In this document: in pieces, positions 26,571-35,979 of the stretch | Layout of the letters: every line of letters starts with the position of its first letter | Numbering within the stretch: the first letter of the stretch is position 1 | NCBI GenBank assembly: GCA_002364615.1 | Contig: DEYP01000015.1 | Coordinates: forward strand, 124,001 to 188,000 | DNA: 64,000 bases | Source: Arsukibacterium sp. UBA3155 | Lineage (GTDB): Bacteria > Pseudomonadota > Gammaproteobacteria > Enterobacterales > Alteromonadaceae | Direction of reading: 5' to 3' | Position numbers and translations under genes: made by a program | The notes under the pieces: generated by a model | What the model was told of the DNA's origin: nothing | The model's input: the letters and a program-made list of their open reading frames with translations, nothing else | The model's database searches: none

Positions 26571-29195
26571 ATGACGCAAACATTACAATTTAACCGGACA
26601 TTGCCCGCCAGCTTTACCCTGGAAAATTATAAAAAGCATTTTAACGACTTTCATGACTGGTTGGTGCGCAGTTTTGAGCACCAACCGATTAATGGCCTGG
26701 TAAAAGCCCGAGCCCGTTTTGTTGACACTGTGCTAAGCCAGCTGTGGCAACACTTTGGGCTCTCTAAAGAACACAACCTGAGCTTAATCGCTGTGGGCGG
26801 GTATGGCCGCGGCGAGCTTCATCCGTATTCCGATATTGATTTATTGATCTTATCTGACCGGCGTTTAACGAACAGCCAACAAGAAGCTATAGCCAGCTTT
26901 ATCACCAGTTTGTGGGATTTGCGTTTAGAAGTTGGCCACAGTGTCCGCACCTTAAAAGAAACCATAAAGCTGGGTAAAGACGACATTACCATTGCCACAA
27001 ATTTGCTGGAGATGCGTTTGCTTACCGGCAACAAGCCGTTGTTTGAACAGTTACAACAGCAAATTAACGGTGACGATTTCTGGAGCAGTCAGCAGTTTTT
27101 TCAGGCAAAAAGGCACGAACAGCAACAGCGCCACGCCCAGTATCATGGCACTGCCTATAATTTAGAGCCTAACCTTAAAGCTAACCCCGGTGGACTGCGC
27201 GATATTCAAACCATCGGCTGGGTGGCAAAAAAACATTTTAACACCCGCACCATGCGCGAACTGGTGGCCTATCAATACCTGACAGAAGACGAATATCAGG
27301 AACTGATGGAATGTGAAGCCTACCTGTGGCAAATGCGTTTTGCCCTGCATATCGAAGCTGGACGCAATGAAAACCGGATTTTATTCGACTATCAGCCAGC
27401 AGCGGCAGAGCGCTTAGGCTTTGGCGCAGATGGCAAAGCCTCGGTAGAACGGATGATGAAGCGGTTTTTCCGCACCGTGCAGCGAGTCAGTGAATTAAAC
27501 GAAATGTTGTTACAACATTTTGAAGGCAGTATTTTAAATCAGGGCAGCAAGGTAAAAGTTCAGCAACTGGACGACTACTTTGAACTGAGCGGCCACTTAA
27601 TTAAAGCGCGGGACAATGCCATTTTTGCGCGCCGGGATAACCTGTTACGGCTGTTCTGGCATATTGCTAATAACTCCAACATTACCGGTATTCACTCTAC
27701 CACCTTACGTTTACTGCGACAGGTGCGCCGCCGTTTAATGGGTGACTTACAAGACTATGAAGCGTGTCGTCAGCTCTTTCTGGCATTACTGCGCCACCCG
27801 AGGGGTATGGATAAAGCCATTACCCTGATGCATCGCTATGGCGTGCTGGCAGCGTATTTACCGCAGTGGCGTAATATTGTCGGTCAGATGCAATTTGATT
27901 TATTTCATGCCTATACGGTTGACGAACATACCCACCGCCTGCTGAAGAATCTTTATAAGTATACCCAGCCCGAGCATGAAAGTGAGTTTCCGCTGTGTAC
28001 TGACATCGTCAAACGGATGGAAAAACCCGAGCTACTGTATCTGGCTGGCATTTTTCATGATATTGCCAAAGGAAGAGGTGGCGATCACTCCGAACTCGGC
28101 GCCATGGACGTGCGTGAATTTGCTAAATTGCATAAGCTCAGTGAGTTCGACAGCAAACTGGTTGCCTGGCTGGTAGAAAGCCACTTACTGATGTCCGTTA
28201 CCGCGCAGCGCCGGGACATCCACGACCCGGCGGTTGTTACCGAATTTGCCGAAAAAGTGCGGGACGAAACCCGGCTCAATTACCTTTATTGTTTAACGCT
28301 GGCCGATATCCGCGCCACCAATGATAATCTGTGGAATGACTGGAAAGGCTCATTGCTGCGCGAGTTATTCCTGGCAACCCAAAAAGCATTTCGCCGCGGC
28401 CTGGAAAAACCAATGGATTTACGCGATCTTATTCGCGAAAACCAGAGTGAAGCCTTACCATTACTGTTAAAACAAACCTTTAGTGAAACGGAAATACTGC
28501 AGCTGTGGAGCAGAATAAAAGCGGACTATTTTGCCCGCTACAGTGCTAAACAAATTGCTTGGCATTGCGAGCATATCCTGCGCCATAAAGACCGGGCAGA
28601 GCCGCTGGTATTAATCAGTAAGACCCCTATTCGTGGTGGCACCCAGGTATTTATTCATACGCCGGATCAGCCAGGGTTATTCGCTCGACTGGTCGCCGCT
28701 CTGGACAGTAAAAAAGTGAATATTTTTGATGCCCAGATAATGACCAACAAAGATGGCTACGCCATGGATACCTTTGTTATTCTTGAACAAAATGGCGAAC
28801 CGGTCAGTTCACCGTCGCGACTTACCAGCATAAAACGGGCGTTAGAACTGTATATTGCCGGCAAACCGGACTTATCCCGGCAAAAGCCACGTCTGTCCCG
28901 CCAGATGCGCCAATTTAATGTGCCACCAAAGGTCGTATTTTTGCCCGGCAACACCAAAGCACGCACTATGATTGAAATAGCCGCACTCGATACGCCCGGA
29001 TTACTGGCAGATATCGGAGAGGTATTTCAGCGCAGCGGGGTTAATATTCACGCTGCCAAAATTACCACTATCGGCGAGCGGGCCGAAGACTTTTTTATGA
29101 TATCTAACGCTCAGGACCAGGCATTAAGCAGCGATGAACAAAGCCAGCTTAAACGGGTCCTGATTTCACAACTCTCTCAGGAAACAGAAGGCTGA
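26571..29195 (+). CDS. glnD: Bifunctional uridylyltransferase/uridylyl-removing enzyme
   Basis: The nitrogen sensor that uridylylates PII proteins when glutamine is low and deuridylylates them when it is high. The 874-residue protein has the nucleotidyltransferase motif GGYGRGELHPYSDIDLL (about residues 82-98), an HD domain with AGIFHDIAKGRGGDHSELG (about 480-500), and two C-terminal ACT domains (TPDQPGLFARLVAAL and ALDTPGLLADIGEVF) that bind glutamine. AGGAAG precedes the ATG. It links nitrogen status to sigma-54 dependent genes such as those predicted in this window. Confidence 0.97.
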   Translation: MTQTLQFNRTLPASFTLENYKKHFNDFHDWLVRSFEHQPINGLVKARARFVDTVLSQLWQHFGLSKEHNLSLIAVGGYGRGELHPYSDIDLLILSDRRLTNSQQEAIASFITSLWDLRLEVGHSVRTLKETIKLGKDDITIATNLLEMRLLTGNKPLFEQLQQQINGDDFWSSQQFFQAKRHEQQQRHAQYHGTAYNLEPNLKANPGGLRDIQTIGWVAKKHFNTRTMRELVAYQYLTEDEYQELMECEAYLWQMRFALHIEAGRNENRILFDYQPAAAERLGFGADGKASVERMMKRFFRTVQRVSELNEMLLQHFEGSILNQGSKVKVQQLDDYFELSGHLIKARDNAIFARRDNLLRLFWHIANNSNITGIHSTTLRLLRQVRRRLMGDLQDYEACRQLFLALLRHPRGMDKAITLMHRYGVLAAYLPQWRNIVGQMQFDLFHAYTVDEHTHRLLKNLYKYTQPEHESEFPLCTDIVKRMEKPELLYLAGIFHDIAKGRGGDHSELGAMDVREFAKLHKLSEFDSKLVAWLVESHLLMSVTAQRRDIHDPAVVTEFAEKVRDETRLNYLYCLTLADIRATNDNLWNDWKGSLLRELFLATQKAFRRGLEKPMDLRDLIRENQSEALPLLLKQTFSETEILQLWSRIKADYFARYSAKQIAWHCEHILRHKDRAEPLVLISKTPIRGGTQVFIHTPDQPGLFARLVAALDSKKVNIFDAQIMTNKDGYAMDTFVILEQNGEPVSSPSRLTSIKRALELYIAGKPDLSRQKPRLSRQMRQFNVPPKVVFLPGNTKARTMIEIAALDTPGLLADIGEVFQRSGVNIHAAKITTIGERAEDFFMISNAQDQALSSDEQSQLKRVLISQLSQETEG

Positions 29196-29204
29196 ACTAT
29201 CACC

Positions 29205-30029
29205 ATGTCTGAATTAAAAAGCATTATTGAAAATGCATTCGAGCTTCGCACCGACATTACCCCAAGCACTGTATCGGCCGAAGTAAAGCAAGCTGTGCAG
29301 CAGGCCATTGCGCTGCTCGATAGTGGCAAGGCACGGGTTGCCGAAAAAATCGCAGGCGAATGGGTAGTCCACCAGTGGCTGAAAAAAGCTGTGTTATTGT
29401 CTTTTCGGATAAACGACAACGCAGTGATGGACGGCGCAGAGAACCGTTTTTTTGACAAAGTACCAATGAAGTATGCCAATTATACAGATGCCATGTTCCG
29501 CGCCGATGGCGTACGGGTGGTACCACCTGCGGCCGCACGCCAGGGCAGTTACATTGGCAAAAATGTGGTGCTGATGCCAAGCTATGTCAACATTGGTGCT
29601 TATGTTGGCGAGGGTACTATGGTTGATACCTGGGCAACCGTCGGTAGCTGCGCCCAGATTGGCAAAAATGTCCACCTCTCTGGCGGTGTCGGCATTGGTG
29701 GTGTACTGGAGCCATTGCAGGCTAACCCGACCATTATTGAAGACAACTGTTTTATTGGCGCCCGCTCAGAAGTGGTGGAAGGCGTTATTGTTGAAGAAGG
29801 TGCTGTTTTATCGATGGGCGTTTACATCAGCCAGAGCACCCGGATTTATGATCGCGAAACCGGCGAAATCAGCTATGGCAGAGTGCCTGCGGGTGCTGTG
29901 GTAGTACCCGGCACCTTACCGGCTAAAGATGGCAGCCATAATCTTTATGCGGCGATAATTGTCAAAAAAGTGGATGCGAAAACCCGTGCTAAAGTGGGAA
30001 TTAATGCCCTGCTGCGCAGTGTAGAATAG
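29205..30029 (+). CDS. dapD: Tetrahydrodipicolinate N-succinyltransferase
   Basis: It succinylates tetrahydrodipicolinate in the succinylase branch of lysine and meso-DAP synthesis. The 274-residue protein has the helical N-terminus, the [20 protein letters not shown] motif and the hexapeptide-repeat beta-helix ([20 protein letters not shown]). It follows glnD by 9 bp, as in many gammaproteobacteria, and ends in a strong terminator. Confidence 0.97.
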   Translation: MSELKSIIENAFELRTDITPSTVSAEVKQAVQQAIALLDSGKARVAEKIAGEWVVHQWLKKAVLLSFRINDNAVMDGAENRFFDKVPMKYANYTDAMFRADGVRVVPPAAARQGSYIGKNVVLMPSYVNIGAYVGEGTMVDTWATVGSCAQIGKNVHLSGGVGIGGVLEPLQANPTIIEDNCFIGARSEVVEGVIVEEGAVLSMGVYISQSTRIYDRETGEISYGRVPAGAVVVPGTLPAKDGSHNLYAAIIVKKVDAKTRAKVGINALLRSVE

Positions 30030-30041
30030 TACGTACAAACG

Positions 30042-30073
30042 AAAAAACGGCAGGTTATCCTGCCGTTTTTTTT
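30042..30073 (+). terminator. Bidirectional intrinsic terminator after dapD
   Basis: AAAAAACGGCAGG and CCTGCCGTTTTTTTT form a stem with a 4-nt loop flanked by A and T runs, so it can end dapD on the plus strand and the small membrane protein gene on the minus strand. Confidence 0.9.
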
Positions 30074-30088
30074 ATCCGCTAACTGTCG

Positions 30089-30283
30089 TTAGCCAAATAT
30101 CTGCAATACGGCAAAGCACACCAGTCCGGCGACGGCGAAAATGCTATATTCCAGACGCTTTTCAAAACGTTGCTCTGGCCCAATATCAGCCGGCACCAGC
30201 AAAGCCGATATCAGACAAGTTAAACCTGTCAGGAAAGAAAGTGTGGTTAAACCAAATACCAGCGTCGAGCCCAACATTGCCAT
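30089..30283 (-). CDS. Small two-helix membrane protein, function unknown
   Basis: A 64-residue protein with two hydrophobic segments (about 5-29 and 46-63) joined by a charged loop GPEQRFEKRLEY. AAGGGT lies 6 bases before the ATG, and a bidirectional terminator follows, which supports a real gene. I do not recognise the family. It faces dapD convergently and is divergent from cysZ across 228 bp. Confidence 0.6.
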   Translation of the reverse strand: MAMLGSTLVFGLTTLSFLTGLTCLISALLVPADIGPEQRFEKRLEYSIFAVAGLVCFAVLQIFG

Positions 30284-30450
30284 ATTTTACCCTTAGTTAT
30301 TAACCGAACCGGTGAAGCCGCCTTGCGACAAAATACAGGCCGCATTCTAGCATAAAAAACCAGCGGTTAGGCCAGCACTGTGCGCACTAGTCCCATTCTG
30401 ATGCGATTATTATATTCTGTTACCATATTAACCGTATCATTTAAGCAAAA

Positions 30451-30481
30451 TTTGCGGCCAAGCCGTTATACTAGCCGCAAA
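30451..30481 (+). promoter_or_regulatory. Promoter -10 box inside an inverted repeat, upstream of cysZ
   Basis: Perfect 8-bp arms TTTGCGGC (30451-30458) and GCCGCAAA (30474-30481) enclose a good -10 hexamer TATACT (30467-30472). The -35 is poor, which suggests an activated or repressed promoter with the repeat as the protein site. The rest of 30284-30511 shows nothing else. Confidence 0.4.
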
Positions 30482-30511
30482 CAAGCATAAAGCGGGCAAA
30501 ACGGAGGTCCA

Positions 30512-31273
30512 GTGCATTATTTCTTTCAGGGCGCCACACTTATGGGTACCAAAGGGCTAAAGCGCTTTGTGCTGATCCCTTTACTGATTAACCTGGTGTT
30601 ATTCTCGCTGGCTTTTTATCTATTGTTACAACAAGTCGCAGCAATGATTGCTGCCGTGCAAACTTACCTGCCCAGCTGGTTGCACTGGCTGGAGTACCTG
30701 CTTATTCCACTGGGTGTGATGTCGCTGGTGATCGGCCTGGCTTACAGCTTTACCATGGTTGCCAATTTTATTGCTGCGCCTTTTAATGGCTTGCTAAGCG
30801 AAAAAGTAGAAGCGCATTTGACTGGTAAACCATTACCGCAGGTTGGCCTCGGTGGTTTTATCAGGGATATCCCCCGCATGCTGCTTCGCGAATGGCAAAA
30901 ATTACGTTATGCACTGCCGCGGGCTATTGTTTTATTCGTACTGTTTTTATTTTTGCCGGTCATTGGCCCGGTGTTGTGGTTCCTGTTTACCAGCTGGTTA
31001 ATGGCAATCCAGTATCTGGATTATCCGTTTGATAACCATAAAATTGACTTCGACACCATGCGCAGTCAGTTACGCGCCCAGCCGGCCAGTAGCTTCAGCT
31101 TCGGTATCATGGTAAATATTGGCTGCATGATCCCGTTGTTTAACTTATTTGTTATGCCCATCGCGGTCTGCGGCGCCACCGCGATGTGGGTTGATAAGCT
31201 GGCTTTGCAGAACGATCCGGAGCAACAACGTCCAGGCCAGGCGCAATACCGTAAACTCGACAAATATTGTTAA
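30512..31273 (+). CDS. cysZ: CysZ family sulfate permease
   Basis: An inner-membrane protein that takes up sulfate for cysteine synthesis. The 253-residue protein matches E. coli CysZ through YFFQGATLMGTKGLKRFVLIP, the segment with AAPFNGLLSEKVEAHLTG, VPRML-type REWQKL and PFDNHKIDFDTMR, and has the four expected hydrophobic regions. The start is GTG at 30512 with GGAGG four bases upstream, and no earlier methionine fits. It ends 14 bp before the next membrane gene. Confidence 0.92.
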   Translation: MHYFFQGATLMGTKGLKRFVLIPLLINLVLFSLAFYLLLQQVAAMIAAVQTYLPSWLHWLEYLLIPLGVMSLVIGLAYSFTMVANFIAAPFNGLLSEKVEAHLTGKPLPQVGLGGFIRDIPRMLLREWQKLRYALPRAIVLFVLFLFLPVIGPVLWFLFTSWLMAIQYLDYPFDNHKIDFDTMRSQLRAQPASSFSFGIMVNIGCMIPLFNLFVMPIAVCGATAMWVDKLALQNDPEQQRPGQAQYRKLDKYC

Positions 31274-31287
31274 GAGCTATTGATAAC

Positions 31288-32577
31288 ATGAATGCATTTG
31301 ATTTTGAACTGGTTCAGAAATTCCTCATCGCTCTGTTGCTTGGTGCTCTGGTGGGCATGGAGCGCGAAAAGCACCGGCGTAATGTTCAGCCAGGCAGTTT
31401 TGGCGGTTTGCGTACCTTTATTCTGGTCGCGCAGGCTGGGGCCATATCAGCCTGGTTATCATTACATCTTCAGGCCCCCTGGTTGTTCATTATGGTGACG
31501 CTGATTGTGGGCATAGTTGCAGCCGTTGCCTTTGTTATACAAAACCGTGGTCGCGATGAATTTGGTGGCTTAACCAGTGAAATCAGTGCAATTACCGTTT
31601 GCCTGCTCGGTGGCGCAGTGATGTATGGCTATACAGAACTGGCCGTGATGCTGGGCATTTTAACCTCGGCCATTCTGACATTTAAGCAGCCACTGCATGG
31701 GCTGGTTGATAAAGTGGGTAATGACGACTTATATGCCATCATGAAGCTGTTAATCGCCAGTTTTATTGTGCTGCCGCTGCTACCTAACGAGCCGGTTGAC
31801 CCCTGGCAGGCAATCAATCTTTACCGTCTATGGTTGCTGGTGGTATTAATATCTGCGATGTCGTTGCTTGGCTATGTTGCGGTGCGCTGGTTAGGTGAAG
31901 CACATGGCGCTGTTGTCACGGGCATTACCGGCGGCCTGGCGTCATCGACCGCGACCACACTAAGCTTCGCCAGAAACAGTAAAGCTAACACCAGCAACAT
32001 CGCTGCGAATACGCAGGCAACAGGTATTTTACTTGCCTGGCTGGTGATGTTTATCCGGGTCATGGTCACGATCACCATCGTATTTAAACCTTTGCTGCCA
32101 TTGCTACTGATCCCGTTTGGGGCAATGGCAACCGCTACTGCAGCATTGGCCGGACTTTACTACTGGCGGGGCAGCAGTCACCCCGACCGTCCGGAGCAGA
32201 GTGAAGTTACCGTGAAGAACCCTTTTAGCCTGATTGCCGCGATAAAATTTGGTCTGCTATTTGCGACGGTACTGTTGCTGGTGAAATTTGTTCAGCTGTA
32301 TACGCCAGCGGAAACTCTGTACTTACTGGCTGCCGTTGCCGGACTAACCGATGTCGATGCAATAACCTTGTCAATGGCTGACTTTGCCCGTTCAACCACC
32401 GGACAGCTTACCCTGGCTGCAGGCGCTATCACCGTAGCAGCCTTAAGTAATACCCTGGTAAAATGCGGCATGGTGATGCTATTGGGCAGCAGAGCACTGG
32501 CAAAAAAACTGGTTCTTTCCACCACTGTTATTATCGTAAGTGGTGGAATTAGCATCGGTTTACTTAGATATTTTTAG
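31288..32577 (+). CDS. MgtC/SapB-DUF4010 family membrane protein
   Basis: A 429-residue integral membrane protein with about 11-12 hydrophobic segments. The N-terminal third carries the MgtC/SapB pattern (FLIALLLGALVGMEREKHRR, GGLRTFILVAQAGA) and the C-terminal two thirds (TGITGGLASSTATTLSFAR, TDVDAITLSMADFAR) is DUF4010. Function is unknown; MgtC proteins affect magnesium homeostasis and F-ATPase, but this two-domain group is not assigned. The ATG at 31288 is preferred to a TTG at 31267. Its end overlaps the convergent flavodoxin gene by 14 bp. Confidence 0.85.
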   Translation: MNAFDFELVQKFLIALLLGALVGMEREKHRRNVQPGSFGGLRTFILVAQAGAISAWLSLHLQAPWLFIMVTLIVGIVAAVAFVIQNRGRDEFGGLTSEISAITVCLLGGAVMYGYTELAVMLGILTSAILTFKQPLHGLVDKVGNDDLYAIMKLLIASFIVLPLLPNEPVDPWQAINLYRLWLLVVLISAMSLLGYVAVRWLGEAHGAVVTGITGGLASSTATTLSFARNSKANTSNIAANTQATGILLAWLVMFIRVMVTITIVFKPLLPLLLIPFGAMATATAALAGLYYWRGSSHPDRPEQSEVTVKNPFSLIAAIKFGLLFATVLLLVKFVQLYTPAETLYLLAAVAGLTDVDAITLSMADFARSTTGQLTLAAGAITVAALSNTLVKCGMVMLLGSRALAKKLVLSTTVIIVSGGISIGLLRYF

Positions 32578-33010
32578 CCTGTTGTTCCAACCAGGGTAAG
32601 GCAACGCTTTCCGGCTCCAGGGTCTCGCAGGCATCAATCCGCAGCATCGGTGCCAGTTCGCGGCCCTGGACTTCTAACAACAGTTCACGCATCTGTTCCC
32701 CGGCGCCACAGTAGGTGTCATAGCTGCTGTCGCCCAGCGCAATTACCGCGAACTGCTTATCGGTTAGCAGTGGGAAGCGGCTTTTAACATCAAGATAAAA
32801 TGGCAGCAAATTATCAGGAATATCGCCCTGCCCCGTGGTAGAGGTGATAACCAGCCACACCATCGGTTCAAACGCCAGCACTTCATCCAGTTTCGGCTCT
32901 TCATATATGGCGATCTCGTGACCCAGTTCGGTTAATAACGGCAATGCCTGCTCAGCAACATACTGTGCGCCACCATAAACAGAACCAACAATCAGGGCGA
33001 TTTTTGCCAT
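32564..33010 (-). CDS. yqcA: Short-chain flavodoxin (YqcA/MioC type)
   Basis: A 148-residue FMN electron carrier. The phosphate-binding loop is in IALIVGSVYGGAQYVAE, the flavin contacts in STTGQGDIPDNLLPFYLD and ALGDSSYDTYCGAG. It overlaps truC by 19 bp and belongs to the yqcC-truC-yqcA cluster found in E. coli, which favours the YqcA name over MioC. Confidence 0.88.
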   Translation of the reverse strand: MAKIALIVGSVYGGAQYVAEQALPLLTELGHEIAIYEEPKLDEVLAFEPMVWLVITSTTGQGDIPDNLLPFYLDVKSRFPLLTDKQFAVIALGDSSYDTYCGAGEQMRELLLEVQGRELAPMLRIDACETLEPESVALPWLEQQAKNI

Positions 33011-33804
33011 TTTTCCTCCAGAAAGTACGCAGCGAATTGCTGCTGATAATAGTGCTCGTCCACAGGCCAGCCAAATTGGTCAAACAGTGGCTCAAGTTCG
33101 TTCAGACCGGCGTTAAACACTAAAGTTTCGCCAGTAACCGGATGAGCAAGCTGCAGCTGTTTTGCCACCAGTAACAAACGTCGACAATTAAAATTATCTT
33201 TGAATAATGCGTTATGTTTACCATCACCATGACTGGTATCCCCAACAATAGGATGGCGTAAATGTGCCAGGTGCCGGCGCAGCTGGTGTTTACGTCCGGT
33301 AAGCGGTTGTAGTGCCACCAACGAATAACGGGCCGCCGGATACTTACTGACCGGGATCGGCAGTTCTATCTGCTGTAACGGCTGATATCGGGTAATGGCG
33401 CCTTGCGCTGCTTTGTCATCCCGACTGAATTTATCAGCAATTTTATCCAGCTGCTCTTTTAACGGGTAATCCAGTTCGCCGCCCTGCGCTATAAAACCAC
33501 GAACCACCGCCAGATAATGTTTACGCCATTGCTTCTTCTCTTGCTGTTCGCCCAGCAAACGGGCAACGTCTGCCGATAACGCGAACAGCAATACACCAGA
33601 GGTAGGCCTGTCCAGGCGATGCACCGGAAACACATGCTGGCCAATTTGATCGCGCAGCGTTTGCATAACAAACACGGTTTCGTGCTTATCTAAAAATGAG
33701 CGATGTACCAGCATACCACTGGGTTTATCCACGGCAACAAGGTACTGATCCTGATAAAGAATGTTAAGGGGTGTTGCCAGCACAAAAGGTTCGGCTGAGC
33801 TCAT
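32992..33804 (-). CDS. truC: tRNA pseudouridine(65) synthase
   Basis: It isomerises U65 in tRNA-Ile1 and tRNA-Asp. The 270-residue RluA-family protein has the catalytic aspartate in VHRLDRPTSGVLLFA and the conserved GRKHQLRRHLAHLRHPIVGD segment. It overlaps yqcC by 4 bp (ATGA) upstream and the flavodoxin downstream, so the three are coupled. Confidence 0.92.
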   Translation of the reverse strand: MSSAEPFVLATPLNILYQDQYLVAVDKPSGMLVHRSFLDKHETVFVMQTLRDQIGQHVFPVHRLDRPTSGVLLFALSADVARLLGEQQEKKQWRKHYLAVVRGFIAQGGELDYPLKEQLDKIADKFSRDDKAAQGAITRYQPLQQIELPIPVSKYPAARYSLVALQPLTGRKHQLRRHLAHLRHPIVGDTSHGDGKHNALFKDNFNCRRLLLVAKQLQLAHPVTGETLVFNAGLNELEPLFDQFGWPVDEHYYQQQFAAYFLEEKWQKSP

Positions 33805-34121
33805 GGAGCATCCGTTAACGCGCTATCAATCCGTGCAATCAGGTTTAATAATGGGCATAAACCGGGATACTGCGCTTTAAAGGCCTCTTGCGCATAAGGC
33901 AGCACACTGACTTTCGCGGGCATGGGCCGGCTGGTTTTCAACAACAGCCTTACCCTTGGCAAAAATACAAATTGTAACCATTGCTCAAGGCGCAGCGTGT
34001 CACAGCAAAAAGGCAAGGTACTCGCCATAGCCAACGCGTCGGGCGGCAAATCACTCCACAATTGCTGTTGTTTTAATTCGGTTTCTAGCTGATCAAGTAA
34101 AGTGCTTATCGCATCTGACAT
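33801..34121 (-). CDS. yqcC: YqcC family protein
   Basis: A 106-residue helical protein (QLETELKQQQLWSDLPPDAL, LEQWLQFVFLPRVRLLL) matching YqcC/DUF446, which is found next to truC in E. coli. Function is unknown. It leads the yqcC-truC-yqcA unit. No promoter was assigned. Confidence 0.88.
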   Translation of the reverse strand: MSDAISTLLDQLETELKQQQLWSDLPPDALAMASTLPFCCDTLRLEQWLQFVFLPRVRLLLKTSRPMPAKVSVLPYAQEAFKAQYPGLCPLLNLIARIDSALTDAP

Positions 34122-34230
34122 AACGACCTCGTTTTAAGGGTCGCAGTTTACCACAAGCTTAAACGCCAGCCAGCCCTTGTAAAAGCGTAATTTCACCAGC
34201 ATTATCAACTGACCATTTTAGGAGACGTTT

Positions 34231-34527
34231 ATGGGCCCGGTATTATTGCTGCTGTTAATCAGCACCATTTGCTATGTGTTCTGGCTGCAACGCAAACAGG
34301 ACGAGCGCGCCAGACTGCTGGCAAAACAACTTTGTCAGCAGCAACAATTGCAAATGCTCGACTGTGGCCGTAATGGCCACAGCTTTCGTAAAATTAATGG
34401 CAGGCTTCGTTTTATTACGTTGTATCAGGTCGACTTCAGCGCTGACGGAGAAAGCCGCTACCCTGCAGAACTGCTGCTGGCAGGTATGCGCCTGGCTGCA
34501 TTTAATCTGCCAGCGCATCGCATTTAA
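34231..34527 (+). CDS. DUF3301 domain protein
   Basis: A 98-residue protein with an N-terminal membrane anchor (VLLLLLISTICYVFWLQR) and a small domain containing DCGRNGHSFRKINGRLRF and YQVDFSADGESRYPAELLL, typical of DUF3301. AGGAGA precedes the ATG. Function is unknown. It is convergent with the DUF962 gene. Confidence 0.8.
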   Translation: MGPVLLLLLISTICYVFWLQRKQDERARLLAKQLCQQQQLQMLDCGRNGHSFRKINGRLRFITLYQVDFSADGESRYPAELLLAGMRLAAFNLPAHRI

Positions 34528-34536
34528 ATTTCCGTT

Positions 34537-34854
34537 TTATCGGGGCGGCATTTTATGTTTTAACTGGCCGGTTAAAAAATCTTTAAACATAACCCAGTCA
34601 GCCAACAGGCTGTACAACGGGTATTTAAAGGTCGCAGGCTTGTTATGTTCAAATATAAAATGGCCAAGCCAGGCAAAACCATAGCCGATTAATGGCAGCA
34701 ACCAGAGCCAGAGCCATTGGCCGCTGAGCACACTATAAAGCAGCACCGCAATAACCAGCGTGCTGCCAATATAATGTAAGGCTCGGCATTGTCCGTTGCG
34801 ATGCTCACTCAGATAGTACGGATAAAACGCCTTAAAACTGTTAAACCGCGACAT
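34537..34854 (-). CDS. DUF962/Mpo1-like membrane protein
   Basis: A 105-residue protein starting MSRFNSFKAFYPYYLSEHRN with RALHYIGSTLVIAVLLYS and GYGFAWLGHFIFEHNKPATF, the signature of the DUF962/Mpo1 family. The yeast member is a dioxygenase acting on 2-hydroxy fatty acids; the conserved His residues are present here. Three or four hydrophobic helices are seen. The ATG at 34854 is preferred to one at 34878 because the family begins this way; it overlaps the acetyltransferase gene by 14 bp. Confidence 0.8.
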   Translation of the reverse strand: MSRFNSFKAFYPYYLSEHRNGQCRALHYIGSTLVIAVLLYSVLSGQWLWLWLLPLIGYGFAWLGHFIFEHNKPATFKYPLYSLLADWVMFKDFLTGQLKHKMPPR

Positions 34855-35530
34855 CAGCGGTATTTCCGTTATTTGCATCAGCAGTTACTTCAGCCTGTCG
34901 TGCCCGGAACATCAGGCTGCCACTGACGGAACCAAATGCCAGTTCGGTGACTTTCTGATAGTGATCGTCGGCAAAAAACGGCTGATATTTTGCAAGCGTA
35001 ACAAAAACACCTATGCCACTTGAGCTTGTATCCTGGTCGACAATGCTATCAACGGCATGGATAAGATAATGGCCCAGGCCAAGGTGCTGATATTTTGGGG
35101 AGACCGCAATAAACGCCAGCATATGATAGCGATCATAAGGCATAGCGGCATGAATACGCTGTTCTTTCTCGAGCATTTGGCGGGTAGAAACAAAGCCGGC
35201 AGTCAGTAACATCTTTAACCGCCAATGCCAGAGCCGGCCACTACCAATGCCGGAATCGGGCCCCACTACACAGGCAACACCCAATAATTGCTCAGCATGA
35301 AACAGGCCAACCACCGGCTGCCCGGCCTGCCAGAACGTGTTTAGCTCCTCGCGAATCGCAGAGCGCAGCCGTTGCTCGTAATCAGGCGTATCGCCGCGGA
35401 AAATTGTCAAAAAAAGCGGATCATCATGATACGACTGATACAGTAAAGAAGCGGCCAGCTTCAGCTCTTCTCCGTTTAGCAACGCAGCTTTTAAATGCTC
35501 CGGATTAAATGTGCTCAGTATTGCAGTCAT
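34841..35530 (-). CDS. GNAT family N-acetyltransferase
   Basis: A 229-residue protein with the acetyl-CoA motif region AFIAVSPKYQHLGLGHYLIH and a GNAT-like fold before and after it. Substrate is unknown. It is upstream of and overlaps the DUF962 gene, so the pair is probably an operon. AAGAGAG precedes the ATG. Confidence 0.75.
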   Translation of the reverse strand: MTAILSTFNPEHLKAALLNGEELKLAASLLYQSYHDDPLFLTIFRGDTPDYEQRLRSAIREELNTFWQAGQPVVGLFHAEQLLGVACVVGPDSGIGSGRLWHWRLKMLLTAGFVSTRQMLEKEQRIHAAMPYDRYHMLAFIAVSPKYQHLGLGHYLIHAVDSIVDQDTSSSGIGVFVTLAKYQPFFADDHYQKVTELAFGSVSGSLMFRARQAEVTADANNGNTADVAV

Positions 35531-35685
35531 CGTGGCTCTCTTATTGTTGTTTTTTCAATCACAATAGCAGCCGGTCATGCCATTGCCAAGCAGCATTTTG
35601 GCGTTACCTTCTGCCCGCATTAGCCATATTGCAGGGTACTGTCTATGCTTAATGACATTCCGTTACAAAGATGACAGGAGCAACC

Positions 35686-35916
35686 ATGGATACCTCTGAG
35701 CACAGTATGGCGAACTTATTTATGCAATTGGGACTGGACAATAAACCTGATGATATTAAGCGCTTTATCAGTAACCATAAGTTGCCGGAGAATGTGGCGC
35801 TGGTGGATGCGCCTTACTGGAATCAGGCCCAGGCCAATTTTATTAAAGAATCGTTCAAAGAGGACGCCGATTGGGTTATGACGATTGATGAATTGAATGC
35901 CCAGCTGCACAATTAA
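35686..35916 (+). CDS. DUF2789 domain protein
   Basis: A 76-residue protein starting MDTSEHSMANLFMQLGLDNK, with ALVDAPYWNQAQANFIKESF and ADWVMTIDELNAQL, the whole-length signature of DUF2789. Function is unknown. The ATG at 35686 has AGGAG 7 bases upstream and is preferred to one at 35671. Confidence 0.85.
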   Translation: MDTSEHSMANLFMQLGLDNKPDDIKRFISNHKLPENVALVDAPYWNQAQANFIKESFKEDADWVMTIDELNAQLHN

Positions 35917-35979
35917 CCCGGAATTATTAGGTAAAAAACCGGTGTGCCAGCTGGGATCAGGCAAACTAAGCCCACATTG

